Source: Pseudofrankia sp. DC12 (GTDB taxonomy: Bacteria; Actinomycetota; Actinomycetes; Frankiales; Frankiaceae). Taken from it: DNA of 64,000 nt. Below the pieces are notes generated by a model. It saw nothing but the letters and a program-made list of their open reading frames with translations. It did not search any database and had not been told where the DNA came from. Below are positions 51,710 to 60,478 of this stretch, one piece after another (positions within the stretch are counted from its first letter, which is position 1; every line of letters starts with the position of its first letter). The stretch covers positions 1,382,278-1,446,277 of the forward strand of contig NZ_KQ031391.1 in the NCBI RefSeq assembly GCF_000966285.1, in the 5' to 3' direction. Both the position numbers and the translations under genes were made by a program.

Positions 51710-53143
51710 ATGGTCGATGAGGCGCCCGGTCCGGTGGTCGTTCCCGACGCGTTGTGGCAGAGGCCCGAGATGCTGTCGGCGTTGCGCAGGCGGGATATCG
51801 CGGAGGTGTTCGCGCTGGTCCGGCGGTATGCCGGGGCGAGCCAGTCGCGGATCGGTGCCGCGACGGGTTTCAGCCAGGGCCGGGTTAGCGCGATCATGAA
51901 CGGCACCGGGCTCGTCGAGAAGCTGCAGGTCTTCGAGCGGATCGCCGACGGGCTCGGGATGCCGGACCAGGCCCGCATCACCCTCGGCCTCGCCCCTGTG
52001 CTCACAAGCGCCGCCGCGCCGGCCGATTCGAGCCAGACAGCCCTGCTGACCGCTAATGGCCTGCACGAGGTGGATGGAGGCCTCCAGGTGTCGGATCTTC
52101 TCTCGCTCGCGTGGGTCGCGGGCCGCCTCGATTCGCAGGTGGACCGCCGAACGATGCTGTTACTCGCAGCCGGTATGACGGGCGAGCTGGCAGCCGAGCC
52201 ATGGGAACGGCTGTCCCGGGCGTTGACAGGTCCCGGTGGTCTCGACGAGGACGCGGTCGAACGGCTCGAAGCAAGGACGATCGGTTTCCACCGGCTGGAG
52301 TACACGGTTCCGGCCCGGGCGCTTTACCAGGCGCTGACGACACATCTCAACGAGCTGAGCGCGCTGCTGGCGGGAAACCCGCCATCCGGTCTGCGCCGCC
52401 GGCTCGCGGCGACCGCGGGCGAAGCGGCCACCCTGTGTTCGTGGCTTGCCTGGGATTTGAAGAAGCCGGCGAACTCGGCCGCGTTCGACCGGGTCGCCGC
52501 GCTGGCCGCCCGCGAGGCCGGACATCCGGTCATCGAGGCCTGCGCCTACGCGTACAAGTCCTACGCGGTGAGCGATCCGGCCGCAGCTGTCCGGCTCATC
52601 CGTCAGGCACAGGAATATCTGCCTCGCAAGGGCGACGACGCGACCCGCTCGTGGCTGATCTGCCGCGAGGCCGAAGAACTCGCCGCCCTCGGCGATCCGA
52701 ACGCCAGCACGCTGCTCGCACGAGCCGAAGAGATCTACACCGCAGCCCGGCCCAACCGGGAGCGGGCCTGGACGCGGTTCTTCGACCCGGGCCGGTTCTC
52801 CGCGTTCCAGCTGACGACCTGGGTGCGGCTCGGCGACGAGCACCGGGTCCTCGCGGCCGGCCAGGCCGCGCTCGCAGCGGCCGACCAGGATCCCGGCTTC
52901 AAGCATGTCTCCCTCGTCTACGCCGACATCGCGCACGCCCAGCTCAGCCTCGGTGATGCAACCGAGGGTCTGACCTACGCCCGACGGGCGCTCGAGTCCG
53001 CGCAGCGCGCCGAGTCAACCTGGGGCCTGCGGCATCTGGCCCGGGTGGAAAGTGCGCTGACTGCCAGCCGTCACCCCGGCGCGCGGGAGATCCTGGCCGA
53101 TATCGCGTCGGCACGGCTCAGCCAGCCTGGGTCTCCCGCCTGA
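51710..53143 (+). CDS. XRE-family regulator with TPR-like C-terminus
   Basis: A 477-aa protein. The N-terminal 80 residues have a helix-turn-helix (VFALVRRYAGASQSRIGAAT, FSQGRVSAIMNGTGL). Residues about 130-470 are helical repeats like TPR (AFDRVAALAAREAGHPVIEA, YLPRKGDDATRSWLICREAE, HAQLSLGDATEGLTYARRAL). This architecture is very common in Streptomyces and Frankia regulators that sense a peptide or small ligand. GTG/ATG choice: ATG 51710 (MVDEAPGPVVV). Its stop overlaps the convergent CutA gene by 26 bases. Confidence 0.85.
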   Translation: MVDEAPGPVVVPDALWQRPEMLSALRRRDIAEVFALVRRYAGASQSRIGAATGFSQGRVSAIMNGTGLVEKLQVFERIADGLGMPDQARITLGLAPVLTSAAAPADSSQTALLTANGLHEVDGGLQVSDLLSLAWVAGRLDSQVDRRTMLLLAAGMTGELAAEPWERLSRALTGPGGLDEDAVERLEARTIGFHRLEYTVPARALYQALTTHLNELSALLAGNPPSGLRRRLAATAGEAATLCSWLAWDLKKPANSAAFDRVAALAAREAGHPVIEACAYAYKSYAVSDPAAAVRLIRQAQEYLPRKGDDATRSWLICREAEELAALGDPNASTLLARAEEIYTAARPNRERAWTRFFDPGRFSAFQLTTWVRLGDEHRVLAAGQAALAAADQDPGFKHVSLVYADIAHAQLSLGDATEGLTYARRALESAQRAESTWGLRHLARVESALTASRHPGAREILADIASARLSQPGSPA

Positions 53144-53450
53144 CCCATTCCGCGAAATCAGCCGTCACGGCCGTTACGGGCACCGCCAGGATCTGCGGAA
53201 CCTCATACGAGTGCAGGCCACGCACACATTCAGCCAGCTCGTCGAAACGACCCACAGTCGTGATCATGTAGACGAGCCACTCGTCGGCCGTCTGTAGCGA
53301 GCCACGCCACCAGTAACGCGAGCTGATCCTGGTCACCATCTGCGTGCTCGCGGCCAGCCGACGGGCCAGAACAGCGGAACAGATCTCCTCCGCCTCCGTC
53401 CGGTCGGCGACCGTCACGTGAACCTCGACGAGATCTGGCACGCCGCCCAT
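53118..53450 (-). CDS. cutA: CutA-family divalent ion tolerance protein
   Basis: A 110-aa protein of the CutA1 family: PDLVEVHVTVADRTEAEEIC, LAASTQMVTRISSRYWWRGS, EWLVYMITTVGRFDEL, SYEVPQILAVPVTAVTADFAEW. CutA forms trimers with a ferredoxin-like fold and is linked to copper and other divalent metal tolerance, though its exact role is debated. ATG 53450 with GAGG upstream fits the normal length; the longer frame to 53519 has an unlike, Arg/Pro-rich extension. It looks like a core gene, marking ordinary chromosomal sequence here. Confidence 0.85.
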   Translation of the reverse strand: MGGVPDLVEVHVTVADRTEAEEICSAVLARRLAASTQMVTRISSRYWWRGSLQTADEWLVYMITTVGRFDELAECVRGLHSYEVPQILAVPVTAVTADFAEWVRRETQAG

Positions 53451-53481
53451 CCTCGCCGAACCGCCAGCCGCCGGTCGCCGT

Positions 53482-53910
53482 TCAGGACGTGTCCGCGTCG
53501 ATGGTGGTCTCGGCCGCACCTGACGTGCTCGCGGGGATCAGGCCGTGAACAAGCGTCTCGACGTGCCGCTCGATGCGCCGCAGGACGACGAGGATCTCGA
53601 CCTGCGGGTCCGTGACGACCGCGCGCGGCTCGGCCCCGTTCTCGGGAAGCGGCCGGCCCAGCGCGACGCACAGCAGGTAGTCGACCGGCCAGCCCAGCGC
53701 ACGGCTGACCGCACCCAACGTCGCGTCCTGCACCCGACGCCCGCCACCACCCCGCTGCAACACCCGCACCGTCGCCACCGACACCCCGGCCAGGTCCGCG
53801 AGCTCCTGCTGGCCGACCCGTCCAGCCCTCATCCGGTCGTTGAGCGCCCGCGCGACGGCATGCCAGTTCTCCCGTGGCACGGGAACCGTCCCACCCTCGT
53901 CACCTGCCAT
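53482..53910 (-). CDS. XRE-family DNA-binding protein (142 aa)
   Basis: Residues about 15-85 form a Cro/CI-type helix-turn-helix (VARALNDRMRAGRVGQQELA, DLAGVSVATVRVLQRGG, LGAVSRALGWPVDYL). The C-terminal 55 residues are helical (VEILVVLRRIERHVETLVHG). It lies just upstream of cutA in the same direction with about 30 bases between, so it may share transcription with it. The function is a small regulator; targets are unknown. Confidence 0.75.
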   Translation of the reverse strand: MAGDEGGTVPVPRENWHAVARALNDRMRAGRVGQQELADLAGVSVATVRVLQRGGGGRRVQDATLGAVSRALGWPVDYLLCVALGRPLPENGAEPRAVVTDPQVEILVVLRRIERHVETLVHGLIPASTSGAAETTIDADTS

Positions 53911-54137
53911 TGAGCAACGATATCGACCACCGGAACAGGCAAGACCTTCACCAACCCCACCGCGCGCTTTTTATCCAAAGACGCTATCCAACCATTGGAT
54001 AACCGCTCGACGAGCGCTCGCCAGACGGAGCATCGTAGCTGCATCGAGGCCAGCCGTAGCAGCGCCGGCCTGCACCAGGTCCTTTTGTCTTTCTGTCCGT
54101 GGCCTTGCCATGCCGTATTACGGGTGGTGCTTTCGTC

Positions 54138-55313
54138 ATGCTGAGAATCAACGCCTACCGAGACGTTCCGCCGCGCTACGCCGGCAGCGTCGACCCGCGG
54201 CCCGGCTGGCCCGGGCTGCGTGACGTCAACGGGCCGGGCCGGCGCTGGGGGGCCGCCAGAGCTGGCAGCGGCCAGATCGCCGGCGCGCCCGGCCAGGTCG
54301 AGAGCGTGCCCGTCCCGTCGCCCGGCTCCAAGCCGCCGACCCGGACCGGCTGGGTCCCGGACCTCTCCGAATACGGCCCAGCGTGGGGTAGCGAAGAACC
54401 CACCCACGAAAACCCACCCGGCCAGACCGGGAACACTGGCCTCCCAGCGGTGCCCGCACCGATGACCGGGCCACCGGAGGGCGTCGCGCCGCTCGACGAG
54501 TTCGACCCACGCCAACTCGGCCCCTACGTCCTGCTCGGCCGGCTCGGCCACGGCGGCATGGGCAGCGTCTACCTCGCCGTCCGCCTCGGCCCCGCCCAGC
54601 CCGGCGGACGCCGCCTGGTCGCGATCAAGGTCATCCGAGCGGACCTCGCCGGCATCCCCGAATTCCGGGCCCGGTTCCTGCACGAAGCCCGAGCCGCCCA
54701 GCGCGTCGCCCGCTTCTGCACCGCCGCCGTCCTCGACGTCGACACCACCGGCACCCGCCCCTACCTCGTCACCGAATACATCGACGGCCCCACCCTGTCC
54801 GCCCACGTCCGCAGCCAGGGGCCACTACCCGCCGGTGACCTCGAATCGCTCGCACAAGCCCTCGCCACCGCGCTGCGCGCCATCCACACCGCCGGGGTCA
54901 TCCATCGCGACCTGAAACCGAGCAACATCCTGCTGTCGCGCCTCGGCCCGCGGATCATCGACTTCGGCATCGCCCGCGCCCTGGACGCCACCACGATGCT
55001 CACCCAAGGCGCCATCGGCACCCCCTCTTACATGGCCCCCGAACAAGCCCTCGGCGACCCCGTGACCGAAGCCGCCGACATCCACGCCTGGGGCGCCGTC
55101 CTCCTCTACGCCGCCACCGGCCGCGCCCCCTTCGACGGCGGCTCACTGCCCCACATCCTGCGCCGCGTCACCACCGACACCCCCGACCTCACCGCCCTCC
55201 CCGACACCCTGCGGCCCCTCATAGCCCGCGCGACCTCCAAGAACCCCGCCGACCGCCCGACAGCCCCCGAACTCCTTGATCTTCTCCAGCGACTCCAAAC
55301 CACCCGGACGTAA
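54138..55313 (+). CDS. Hanks-type serine/threonine protein kinase
   Basis: A complete kinase domain starts near the middle: GPYVLLGRLGHGGMGSVYLA (Gly loop), RLVAIKVI (ATP Lys), YLVTEYIDGPTLSAHV, IHRDLKPSNILL (catalytic loop), RIIDFGIARAL (DFG), GTPSYMAPEQALGDP. No transmembrane segment or PASTA repeats follow, so it is cytosolic. The N-terminal about 108 residues before MTGPPEG (54462) are Pro/Gly-rich; ATG 54138 gives the longer form and ATG 54462 is a possible true start, since many actinobacterial kinases begin just before the Gly loop. Neither has a strong ribosome site. Kinases of this type regulate growth and stress; here it may be cargo or defence-linked, which is unproven. Confidence 0.8.
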   Translation: MLRINAYRDVPPRYAGSVDPRPGWPGLRDVNGPGRRWGAARAGSGQIAGAPGQVESVPVPSPGSKPPTRTGWVPDLSEYGPAWGSEEPTHENPPGQTGNTGLPAVPAPMTGPPEGVAPLDEFDPRQLGPYVLLGRLGHGGMGSVYLAVRLGPAQPGGRRLVAIKVIRADLAGIPEFRARFLHEARAAQRVARFCTAAVLDVDTTGTRPYLVTEYIDGPTLSAHVRSQGPLPAGDLESLAQALATALRAIHTAGVIHRDLKPSNILLSRLGPRIIDFGIARALDATTMLTQGAIGTPSYMAPEQALGDPVTEAADIHAWGAVLLYAATGRAPFDGGSLPHILRRVTTDTPDLTALPDTLRPLIARATSKNPADRPTAPELLDLLQRLQTTRT

Positions 55314-55574
55314 CCGCTGGCATGAGCGTGACGATCTATTCGGTGTCTGGCGCCTCAGCCGGTGAGCTCCCGCGTGTTCGTCGGTCCCGGGTTGCCCCCG
55401 GTCCCCGGCCGCCACAGCGCCCGCCCGCCTCGCCCAGCCGGGTCACTGCGCCGTCACGTCGAGTACAGCACGTCTGCCGCCACGGATTGCTGTCACGAAT
55501 ACGGCCGATCTAGTCACGGATGGTCAGAGACCTTGCCAGAATGTTCCTGGGCGCGTCGGTGGGCGGGGGTGGGC

Positions 55575-57818
55575 ATGACCGCTGGCATGGCCGGAGTCCA
55601 GAACCTTCGGGAGCTGTTCGAAAGCCGCATATACACGATCGACTACTACCAGCGCGAGTACTCGTGGCCCGAGAGCGACGTGCGTCGGCTCGTCAACGAT
55701 CTATGGAGTGAGTTCTCCAAGACCTGGAACCCCGCCGCCGGTCGCAGGCGCCAGCTCGAGGTTGAGCCCTACTTTCTCGGGGCGTTCGTGTACCACGAGG
55801 AGTCGGACCGGACACGCTTCCTCGTGGACGGCCAGCAGCGGTTCACCACGCTTCACCTGATGTTCATCATCCTTCACCGGCTCGCGGTCGAGTACAGCGA
55901 GCACTCGACCGCGCGGGCGCTCAACGCGATGATCGAGCACCACCCGCCCGGCTCTGGAGCACAGTTCCGGATCCGGATCCACGCCGACGAGCGTGAGCGG
56001 CCGCTGCGTGCCCTTTACGAGAACAACCAGCGGTACCGGCTACCGCTAAATGCGTCGCTATCGCTGCGGAACCTCTGGGACCGCGGCCAGCAGCTCGACG
56101 CCCTTCTTCGCGACCGCCTGCACGACACCGCACTGCCCTACTTTGTCGACTGGATCCGCGACCGCGTGGTCATGGCCCCCATCCGAGCCGTCAACAGAGC
56201 ACATGGTTTCAAGATCTTCGAGACCATGAACGACCGCGGCGCACGGCTGACCTCGGTCGACCTCGTCAAGAGCTTCCTGCTCTCCAGCGCTGGTGACCGT
56301 CAGGACGAGTTGAACGATGCCTGGCGGCAGATGCTCAACCGGCTGGGCTCCGCTCGGCAGGACCCAGACGTCCCGAAGAGGTTTCTTCGCGATGTACTCG
56401 TCGCCCAGCATGCTCATCTCGAAGGCGGAGCGCAGCACGAGGTCGAGGAGATTGATGGGAACCCGAACGCCTGGGTTCGGGAGAACACAGACCGCCTCCG
56501 ACTGCAGAATGAGGATGACTACGCGGCGTTCATCAACAACCTGACCGCGATGGCTGGGTACTACCAGACGTTCTTGTCGGCGGCCGAGGCGCCGCGCGCC
56601 GAGTTCAAGCTCGAGAGCATCTACTACAACGCCGTCAATGGGCTGGAATGCCAGTACACGCTGCTGCTGGCCGCCGTCGCGCCCAGCGACGATCTCAGCT
56701 CGGTACGCGCCAAGGCACGGTTGCTGGCTAACTACATCGACCGCCGGTACGTGCTCCGTTCGATTGACGGTGATCACGTCGACGACTGGCACCTGTTCGA
56801 AGAGCTGAGCCCGTTGATACCGACGCTGCGCAGATGCGTGGACGTCACGGACGTCGGGAAGGCGCTTCACGACGCGATATCCGGCGAGGACGATCCCTTT
56901 ACGGACTTGGAGGCCTTCGCCTTCCGTCGGAGCAATGCCGACCAGGTCCTGTACCTTCTGGCCCGCCTGATGTCCTACGTCGAGGAGCAGACAGACAAGC
57001 CGCACGACATCCGCGACTACCTGCAGGGGACCGGCCGCACTCCACAGCGGTGGCAGATTGAGCACCTCTGGCCGGTCACCTTCGACCCGAGTACCCAGAA
57101 CCTCGGAGCACGCCACTTCGAGAAGCTACGTAACCAGATTGGCGCTCTCGTCCTGCTGCCCGCCAGCGACAACGCAAGTCTGAGCGACTTACCGTACAGC
57201 GAGAAGATCAAGCGTTACGTCCGCCAGCCGAACCTGGTCGCCATACTCAACCCAGAGCATCGCAGGAACTACACGCCGCAGCGACGATTCATCGAGTCGC
57301 ATGGACTGGAGAAGACTTTCCGGTCATTCGGATCGAATCCCGACGTCGTCGAAACTGTTCGGGAGCGGTGCAAGCTCTATACGGCGCTCAGTGAGCGCAT
57401 CTGGGATCCGGCTTCGCTCGGGTTCGGCCAGAAGCCAGCCGCAGTTCCGGACGCCGCCCCGCGCGTAACCGAAACCGAGCCCCGCGCTGGCCGCCAGCCG
57501 ACGGCCCGCAAGACCAGGACTGCGGGAGGGAACACCGTGCTCGCGAAAATGGTGAAGGCAGGCGTCATCCAGGTCGGGCAGCCGCTGTTCATAAGCTACA
57601 ACGGAACCAGCTACGAGGCGCAGGTCACTTCCAGAGGTCTGATCGAACTCTTCCCCGGGGTTACCCGTAGCTCACCCGACACGGCGCTGCAGGAGATCAC
57701 CGGTGGTCGGCCGACACGCAAGGGAATGGACCTCTGGCAAGTCGAGGTCGATGGCAAACGAATCTCGCTAACCGAGTTGCGGACCAGAGCCGAGACGAAC
57801 GGTGTAAAGCTTCGTTGA
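55575..57818 (+). CDS. GmrSD-type DUF262/DUF1524 protein with C-terminal RAMA domain
   Basis: A 747-aa protein. DUF262: TIDYYQREYSWPESDVRRLV near residue 20 and RTRFLVDGQQRFTTLHLMFI near 80. DUF1524: WQIEHLWPVTFDPSTQNLGA near 493, with the HxxP motif of the HNH-like nuclease. After a linker rich in Arg, Thr and Pro, residues about 655-747 are a RAMA domain (LAKMVKAGVIQVGQPLFISY, TSYEAQVTSRGLIELFPG, GMDLWQVEVDGKRISLTEL), predicted to read modified DNA. So this is a type IV-like restriction enzyme with an extra recognition module. ATG 55575 has GGGGGTG upstream; ATG 55587 also possible. Confidence 0.85.
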   Translation: MTAGMAGVQNLRELFESRIYTIDYYQREYSWPESDVRRLVNDLWSEFSKTWNPAAGRRRQLEVEPYFLGAFVYHEESDRTRFLVDGQQRFTTLHLMFIILHRLAVEYSEHSTARALNAMIEHHPPGSGAQFRIRIHADERERPLRALYENNQRYRLPLNASLSLRNLWDRGQQLDALLRDRLHDTALPYFVDWIRDRVVMAPIRAVNRAHGFKIFETMNDRGARLTSVDLVKSFLLSSAGDRQDELNDAWRQMLNRLGSARQDPDVPKRFLRDVLVAQHAHLEGGAQHEVEEIDGNPNAWVRENTDRLRLQNEDDYAAFINNLTAMAGYYQTFLSAAEAPRAEFKLESIYYNAVNGLECQYTLLLAAVAPSDDLSSVRAKARLLANYIDRRYVLRSIDGDHVDDWHLFEELSPLIPTLRRCVDVTDVGKALHDAISGEDDPFTDLEAFAFRRSNADQVLYLLARLMSYVEEQTDKPHDIRDYLQGTGRTPQRWQIEHLWPVTFDPSTQNLGARHFEKLRNQIGALVLLPASDNASLSDLPYSEKIKRYVRQPNLVAILNPEHRRNYTPQRRFIESHGLEKTFRSFGSNPDVVETVRERCKLYTALSERIWDPASLGFGQKPAAVPDAAPRVTETEPRAGRQPTARKTRTAGGNTVLAKMVKAGVIQVGQPLFISYNGTSYEAQVTSRGLIELFPGVTRSSPDTALQEITGGRPTRKGMDLWQVEVDGKRISLTELRTRAETNGVKLR

Positions 57819-57850
57819 CGACGGCGCAGCGGTGTTCGTGGAGGATCGGC

Positions 57851-58063
57851 ATGGCGATGAAAGTCTGCGTGGGGAAGTACGCCTACCTCTGGGACGGAGC
57901 AGAACCGCTAGAGCCAGGCGACCGTGTGCTGCTACCGGAGAACTGGCTGAGCCGCACGATCAACGGCCCAGGACCCTTCGAAGATACCGTGACCAGCATC
58001 GGCAGCGACTACGACGGCCCGATCTCGCGGATCATCGCCAAGGTCGGCCACGACCCGGGCTAG
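57851..58063 (+). CDS. Small unknown protein (70 aa)
   Basis: Starts at ATG 57851 with GGAGGAT upstream, 33 bases after the restriction gene stop. MAMKVCVGKYAYLWDGAEPL, EPGDRVLLPENWLSR and TVTSIGSDYDGPISRIIAKV suggest a small beta-barrel protein. Possibly cotranscribed with the restriction gene; no family recognised. Confidence 0.6.
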   Translation: MAMKVCVGKYAYLWDGAEPLEPGDRVLLPENWLSRTINGPGPFEDTVTSIGSDYDGPISRIIAKVGHDPG

Positions 58064-58099
58064 CAGCCACCAAGGCCGTACACCCCGCCGATCTCGCTC

Positions 58100-58366
58100 G
58101 TGCACGAGGACCGATATCAGCGGCAGGTCGACGAATACAACCGACTGTATGCCGAGTGGCGCGAGCTTGTCGGTGGCAACGAGTCCGGTCCGGTGACCGT
58201 CGAGCGGGGCAGACGCGTCGCCTGCCCGAAATGCGGAGCGGAGGAGTCCAGCCCGTGCCTGAACGGAACGAAACCCCGTGCAGCCAACCACCAGGAACGC
58301 GTTCGACGGTTCCGAGACTGGATGGACGAAACCCGCCCCCGGTACCCGTGGCGCGGAGTGCGGTAG
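58100..58366 (+). CDS. Small zinc-finger protein (88 aa)
   Basis: GTG start at 58100. The C-terminal half has a CxxC zinc-ribbon pattern (RVACPKCGAEESSPCLN followed by NHQERVRRFRDWMDE), which matches the short actinomycete zinc finger found in phage and plasmid proteins that bind DNA. The N-terminal half is helical. It follows the 70-aa gene with about 37 bases between. Confidence 0.6.
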   Translation: MHEDRYQRQVDEYNRLYAEWRELVGGNESGPVTVERGRRVACPKCGAEESSPCLNGTKPRAANHQERVRRFRDWMDETRPRYPWRGVR

Positions 58367-58562
58367 TGCACTTCCTGGGCCTCCCAGCCGGCGCTTGGAC
58401 CGTTTGACTTCACCCGTGCAGTCGTGGCCCGTCAGCGCGTACCGCCGCGAAGCGGCGGACCAGCGCGTCGAATGGGCCGACACACGGCAGCTCTGTCAGC
58501 ACGTCGCCACCAGCCCGCTCGCGCCGACGCCGGCGCCGACCAAGAACGACCAGGAACGACCA

Positions 58563-58788
58563 GGACTCGCTGTCCACCACCGGCTACAGCGCGAGCCCGC
58601 CGCTGTGCGGGACGAGGTCGCGGGCGTATTCGTAGGCGGCGTCGTCGGACGGATCTGCGGGGCGGTCGCCGAGGGCGTGGCGGGCGGGGTCGACCGAGCC
58701 CGGCTGGGCGGGGGTGCCGTAAGGAAGGCCGAGAACGTGGTGTCGATAGTGCTCGACGCGGTTGGCCGCCTCGTCCCACCCATGCGCC
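58563..58788. repeat. Direct repeat of the relaxase gene tail, copy A
   Basis: 226 bp aligning without gaps to 62194-62419 (offset 3631). By hand I count about 26 mismatches, roughly 88% identical. Same orientation as copy B. Confidence 0.85.
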
Positions 58789-58790
58789 AT
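58584..58790 (-). pseudogene. C-terminal remnant of a second TraA-type relaxase
   Basis: The 68-codon frame reads GWDEAANRVEHYRHHVLGLP, YGTPAQPGSVDPARHALGD, RPADPSDDAAYEYARDL. It is nearly identical to the end of the relaxase at the right window edge (GWEEAANRVEHYRHHILGLP...). Everything upstream of this tail is missing. It is a scar of an earlier conjugative element or of a partial duplication. Confidence 0.7.
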
Positions 58791-58986
58791 GCGTCAGCCG
58801 CCTCGCGCATCGCATCGGGCCGCGCCGGCCTCCCGCGCAGAGACCACAAGCCGGTCAAAGTCGCTGCCGTACTAGGCCTGTTGTCTTGACGTTCCACGCG
58901 CTAAGTCCGCCAAAGTCCGCCGGCGCAGGTCAGGCCCGGCGAATCTCACCATTGATCAGGAGCGTGGATGCCACAAGGATGACTCC

Positions 58987-59298
58987 GTGAGCGAGCAACC
59001 GGTATTTGTCGATCCGTGGTGGGACCTCCGCTGCGGCAGCCCTACCGAACATCGGCAGCGCGAAGCCTTGGCGACAGAGCTTCGCAACGAGGTGGCAGCC
59101 GGCCACCCGCTGCACCGTGTGTCCTTCGAGGTGATCGCCCGATCGGAGGCCACGGACGACATCATCATCGAGCTGACAACCGGTGGCTGGGCCAAAGTGC
59201 ATCTCACTTGGCAGGGCCCCGACAGACCTCCCTGGCCTACCACCACCATCTACAACGCCATCGGGGCCCTCGAAGAAGACCTCCGCCTGTCCCGGTGA
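58987..59298 (+). CDS. Small unknown protein (103 aa)
   Basis: GTG start at 58987 (MSEQPVFVDPWWDLRCGSPT). The body has LATELRNEVAAGHPLHRVSF, EVIARSEATDDIIIEL and WAKVHLTWQGPDRPPWPTTT, looking like a compact alpha-beta protein. No named family recognised. It lies between the two relaxase-tail copies, next to the DUF4365 pair, but with a 600-bp gap. Confidence 0.55.
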   Translation: MSEQPVFVDPWWDLRCGSPTEHRQREALATELRNEVAAGHPLHRVSFEVIARSEATDDIIIELTTGGWAKVHLTWQGPDRPPWPTTTIYNAIGALEEDLRLSR

Positions 59299-59911
59299 TC
59301 CTCCACGGCCTCCGTCGACCGGAAATTAGAAGGAGAGGCGCTCCGTCCACCGATGTAGCGCGCGTCCGTGCCGTCCGCCCGGCCAGCTCAGAGAGTCCGT
59401 GAACGTCGCCGGTCGTCCACAGCCGTCCGCCGGCCCGGGTATAGCGCCGGGGCTACGCCGGATCGCCTCGACGGAACGCACTTTGGACACGGGGACCCGA
59501 CGCGCGGCGAGGCGGAACCTCTTGTTCCGTAGACCTCGGCCGCCCGTCCCGGACGGTTGCTGGTGGTCCAGGTCACGGGCTCCGCGCCGTTCACCAGCGT
59601 CCTTGGACGTCCCGCCGCAGTAAAGCGGCCGGCCCGAGGACAGTCACGGAACGTAGACCGGGCTGTCGTCGGCCCATGATCAGCCGCGCGAGCCGTCCTC
59701 GTCCTGCTGCCGATGTCACCCTGACAGGTCCCAGGCCATCGGTTCAGTAGCCGACGCTACGACCGGCGACCGACCTCGCCGCAACACCGCAGTGCCTGGA
59801 AGTGGCGACCTGCCGATTTGCCCTACTGCTCGTGGCTGACCGAGTCGTCTAGGTCCAACACTGCCACGTAAAGTGTTGATCTGCCGGCATTGGGTATGCC
59901 TAGGGGGTTGA
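59299..59911. other. Long intergenic region before the DUF4365 cassette
   Basis: About 610 bp. Frames on both strands are Arg/Pro/Ser-rich and lack ribosome sites or family resemblance. The promoter of the following two-gene unit is expected near 59840-59905, which is locally AT-richer (aagtgttgatctgccggcat). Confidence 0.5.
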
Positions 59912-60478
59912 GTGACGGGGGAGCGTGAGCCACCGAACCAGTGGCCACCGATGTGGACGCCCTCAGGTATCCCGTACGGCTCGCTCCATGCATCGGAGTC
60001 CAAACAGGCCTTCAGCATCGCCTTCACGCATGCGATCGCTGCGGCGGCACGATGCACGATCTCCGATTTGAGATCGGATGTGGAGACCGTTGACTACACG
60101 GTGCGGCAGGCGACCAGCCATCGGCGGTACACCTCGTCCATGGTTGACGTCCAGATGAAGTGCACGTCTCAGGACGTCCTCAAGGAGGATGGCGTCCACT
60201 GGTCGCTGTCACGCGATCACTACGATGGGCTTCGAGACCCTGACACCTACGCGAGGAAGATCCTTGTGGTCGTCCTCGTCCCCGCCGAGGTCAAGGAGTG
60301 GCTAGTCACCGAGCCGGAGCGCATGCTGCTTCATGGTCGGGCCTTCTGGACCTGCTTGGAGGGGCGCGAACCGATCACCTCGGCATCCAAAACGGTGGTG
60401 CTGCCGCGAGAAAATGTCTATGATGTCGAACAACTTCTCGGAATACTACAAAGAATAGGGAAGGGGGGCAAACCGTGA
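59912..60478 (+). CDS. DUF4365 protein, PD-(D/E)XK-like (188 aa)
   Basis: The pattern SKQAFSIAFTHAIAAAARC, SDVETVDYTVRQAT, SMVDVQMKCTSQDV, WSLSRDHYDGLRD, KILVVVLVPAEVKEWL matches DUF4365. Asp61 and the VDVQMK strand (Asp79, Gln81, Lys83) fit the D...QxK form of the nuclease core. DUF4365 proteins are common in defence islands and mobile elements, and their substrate is generally unknown. GTG 59912 start. It overlaps the next gene by 4 bases (GTGA), forming a two-gene unit. Confidence 0.75.
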   Translation: MTGEREPPNQWPPMWTPSGIPYGSLHASESKQAFSIAFTHAIAAAARCTISDLRSDVETVDYTVRQATSHRRYTSSMVDVQMKCTSQDVLKEDGVHWSLSRDHYDGLRDPDTYARKILVVVLVPAEVKEWLVTEPERMLLHGRAFWTCLEGREPITSASKTVVLPRENVYDVEQLLGILQRIGKGGKP

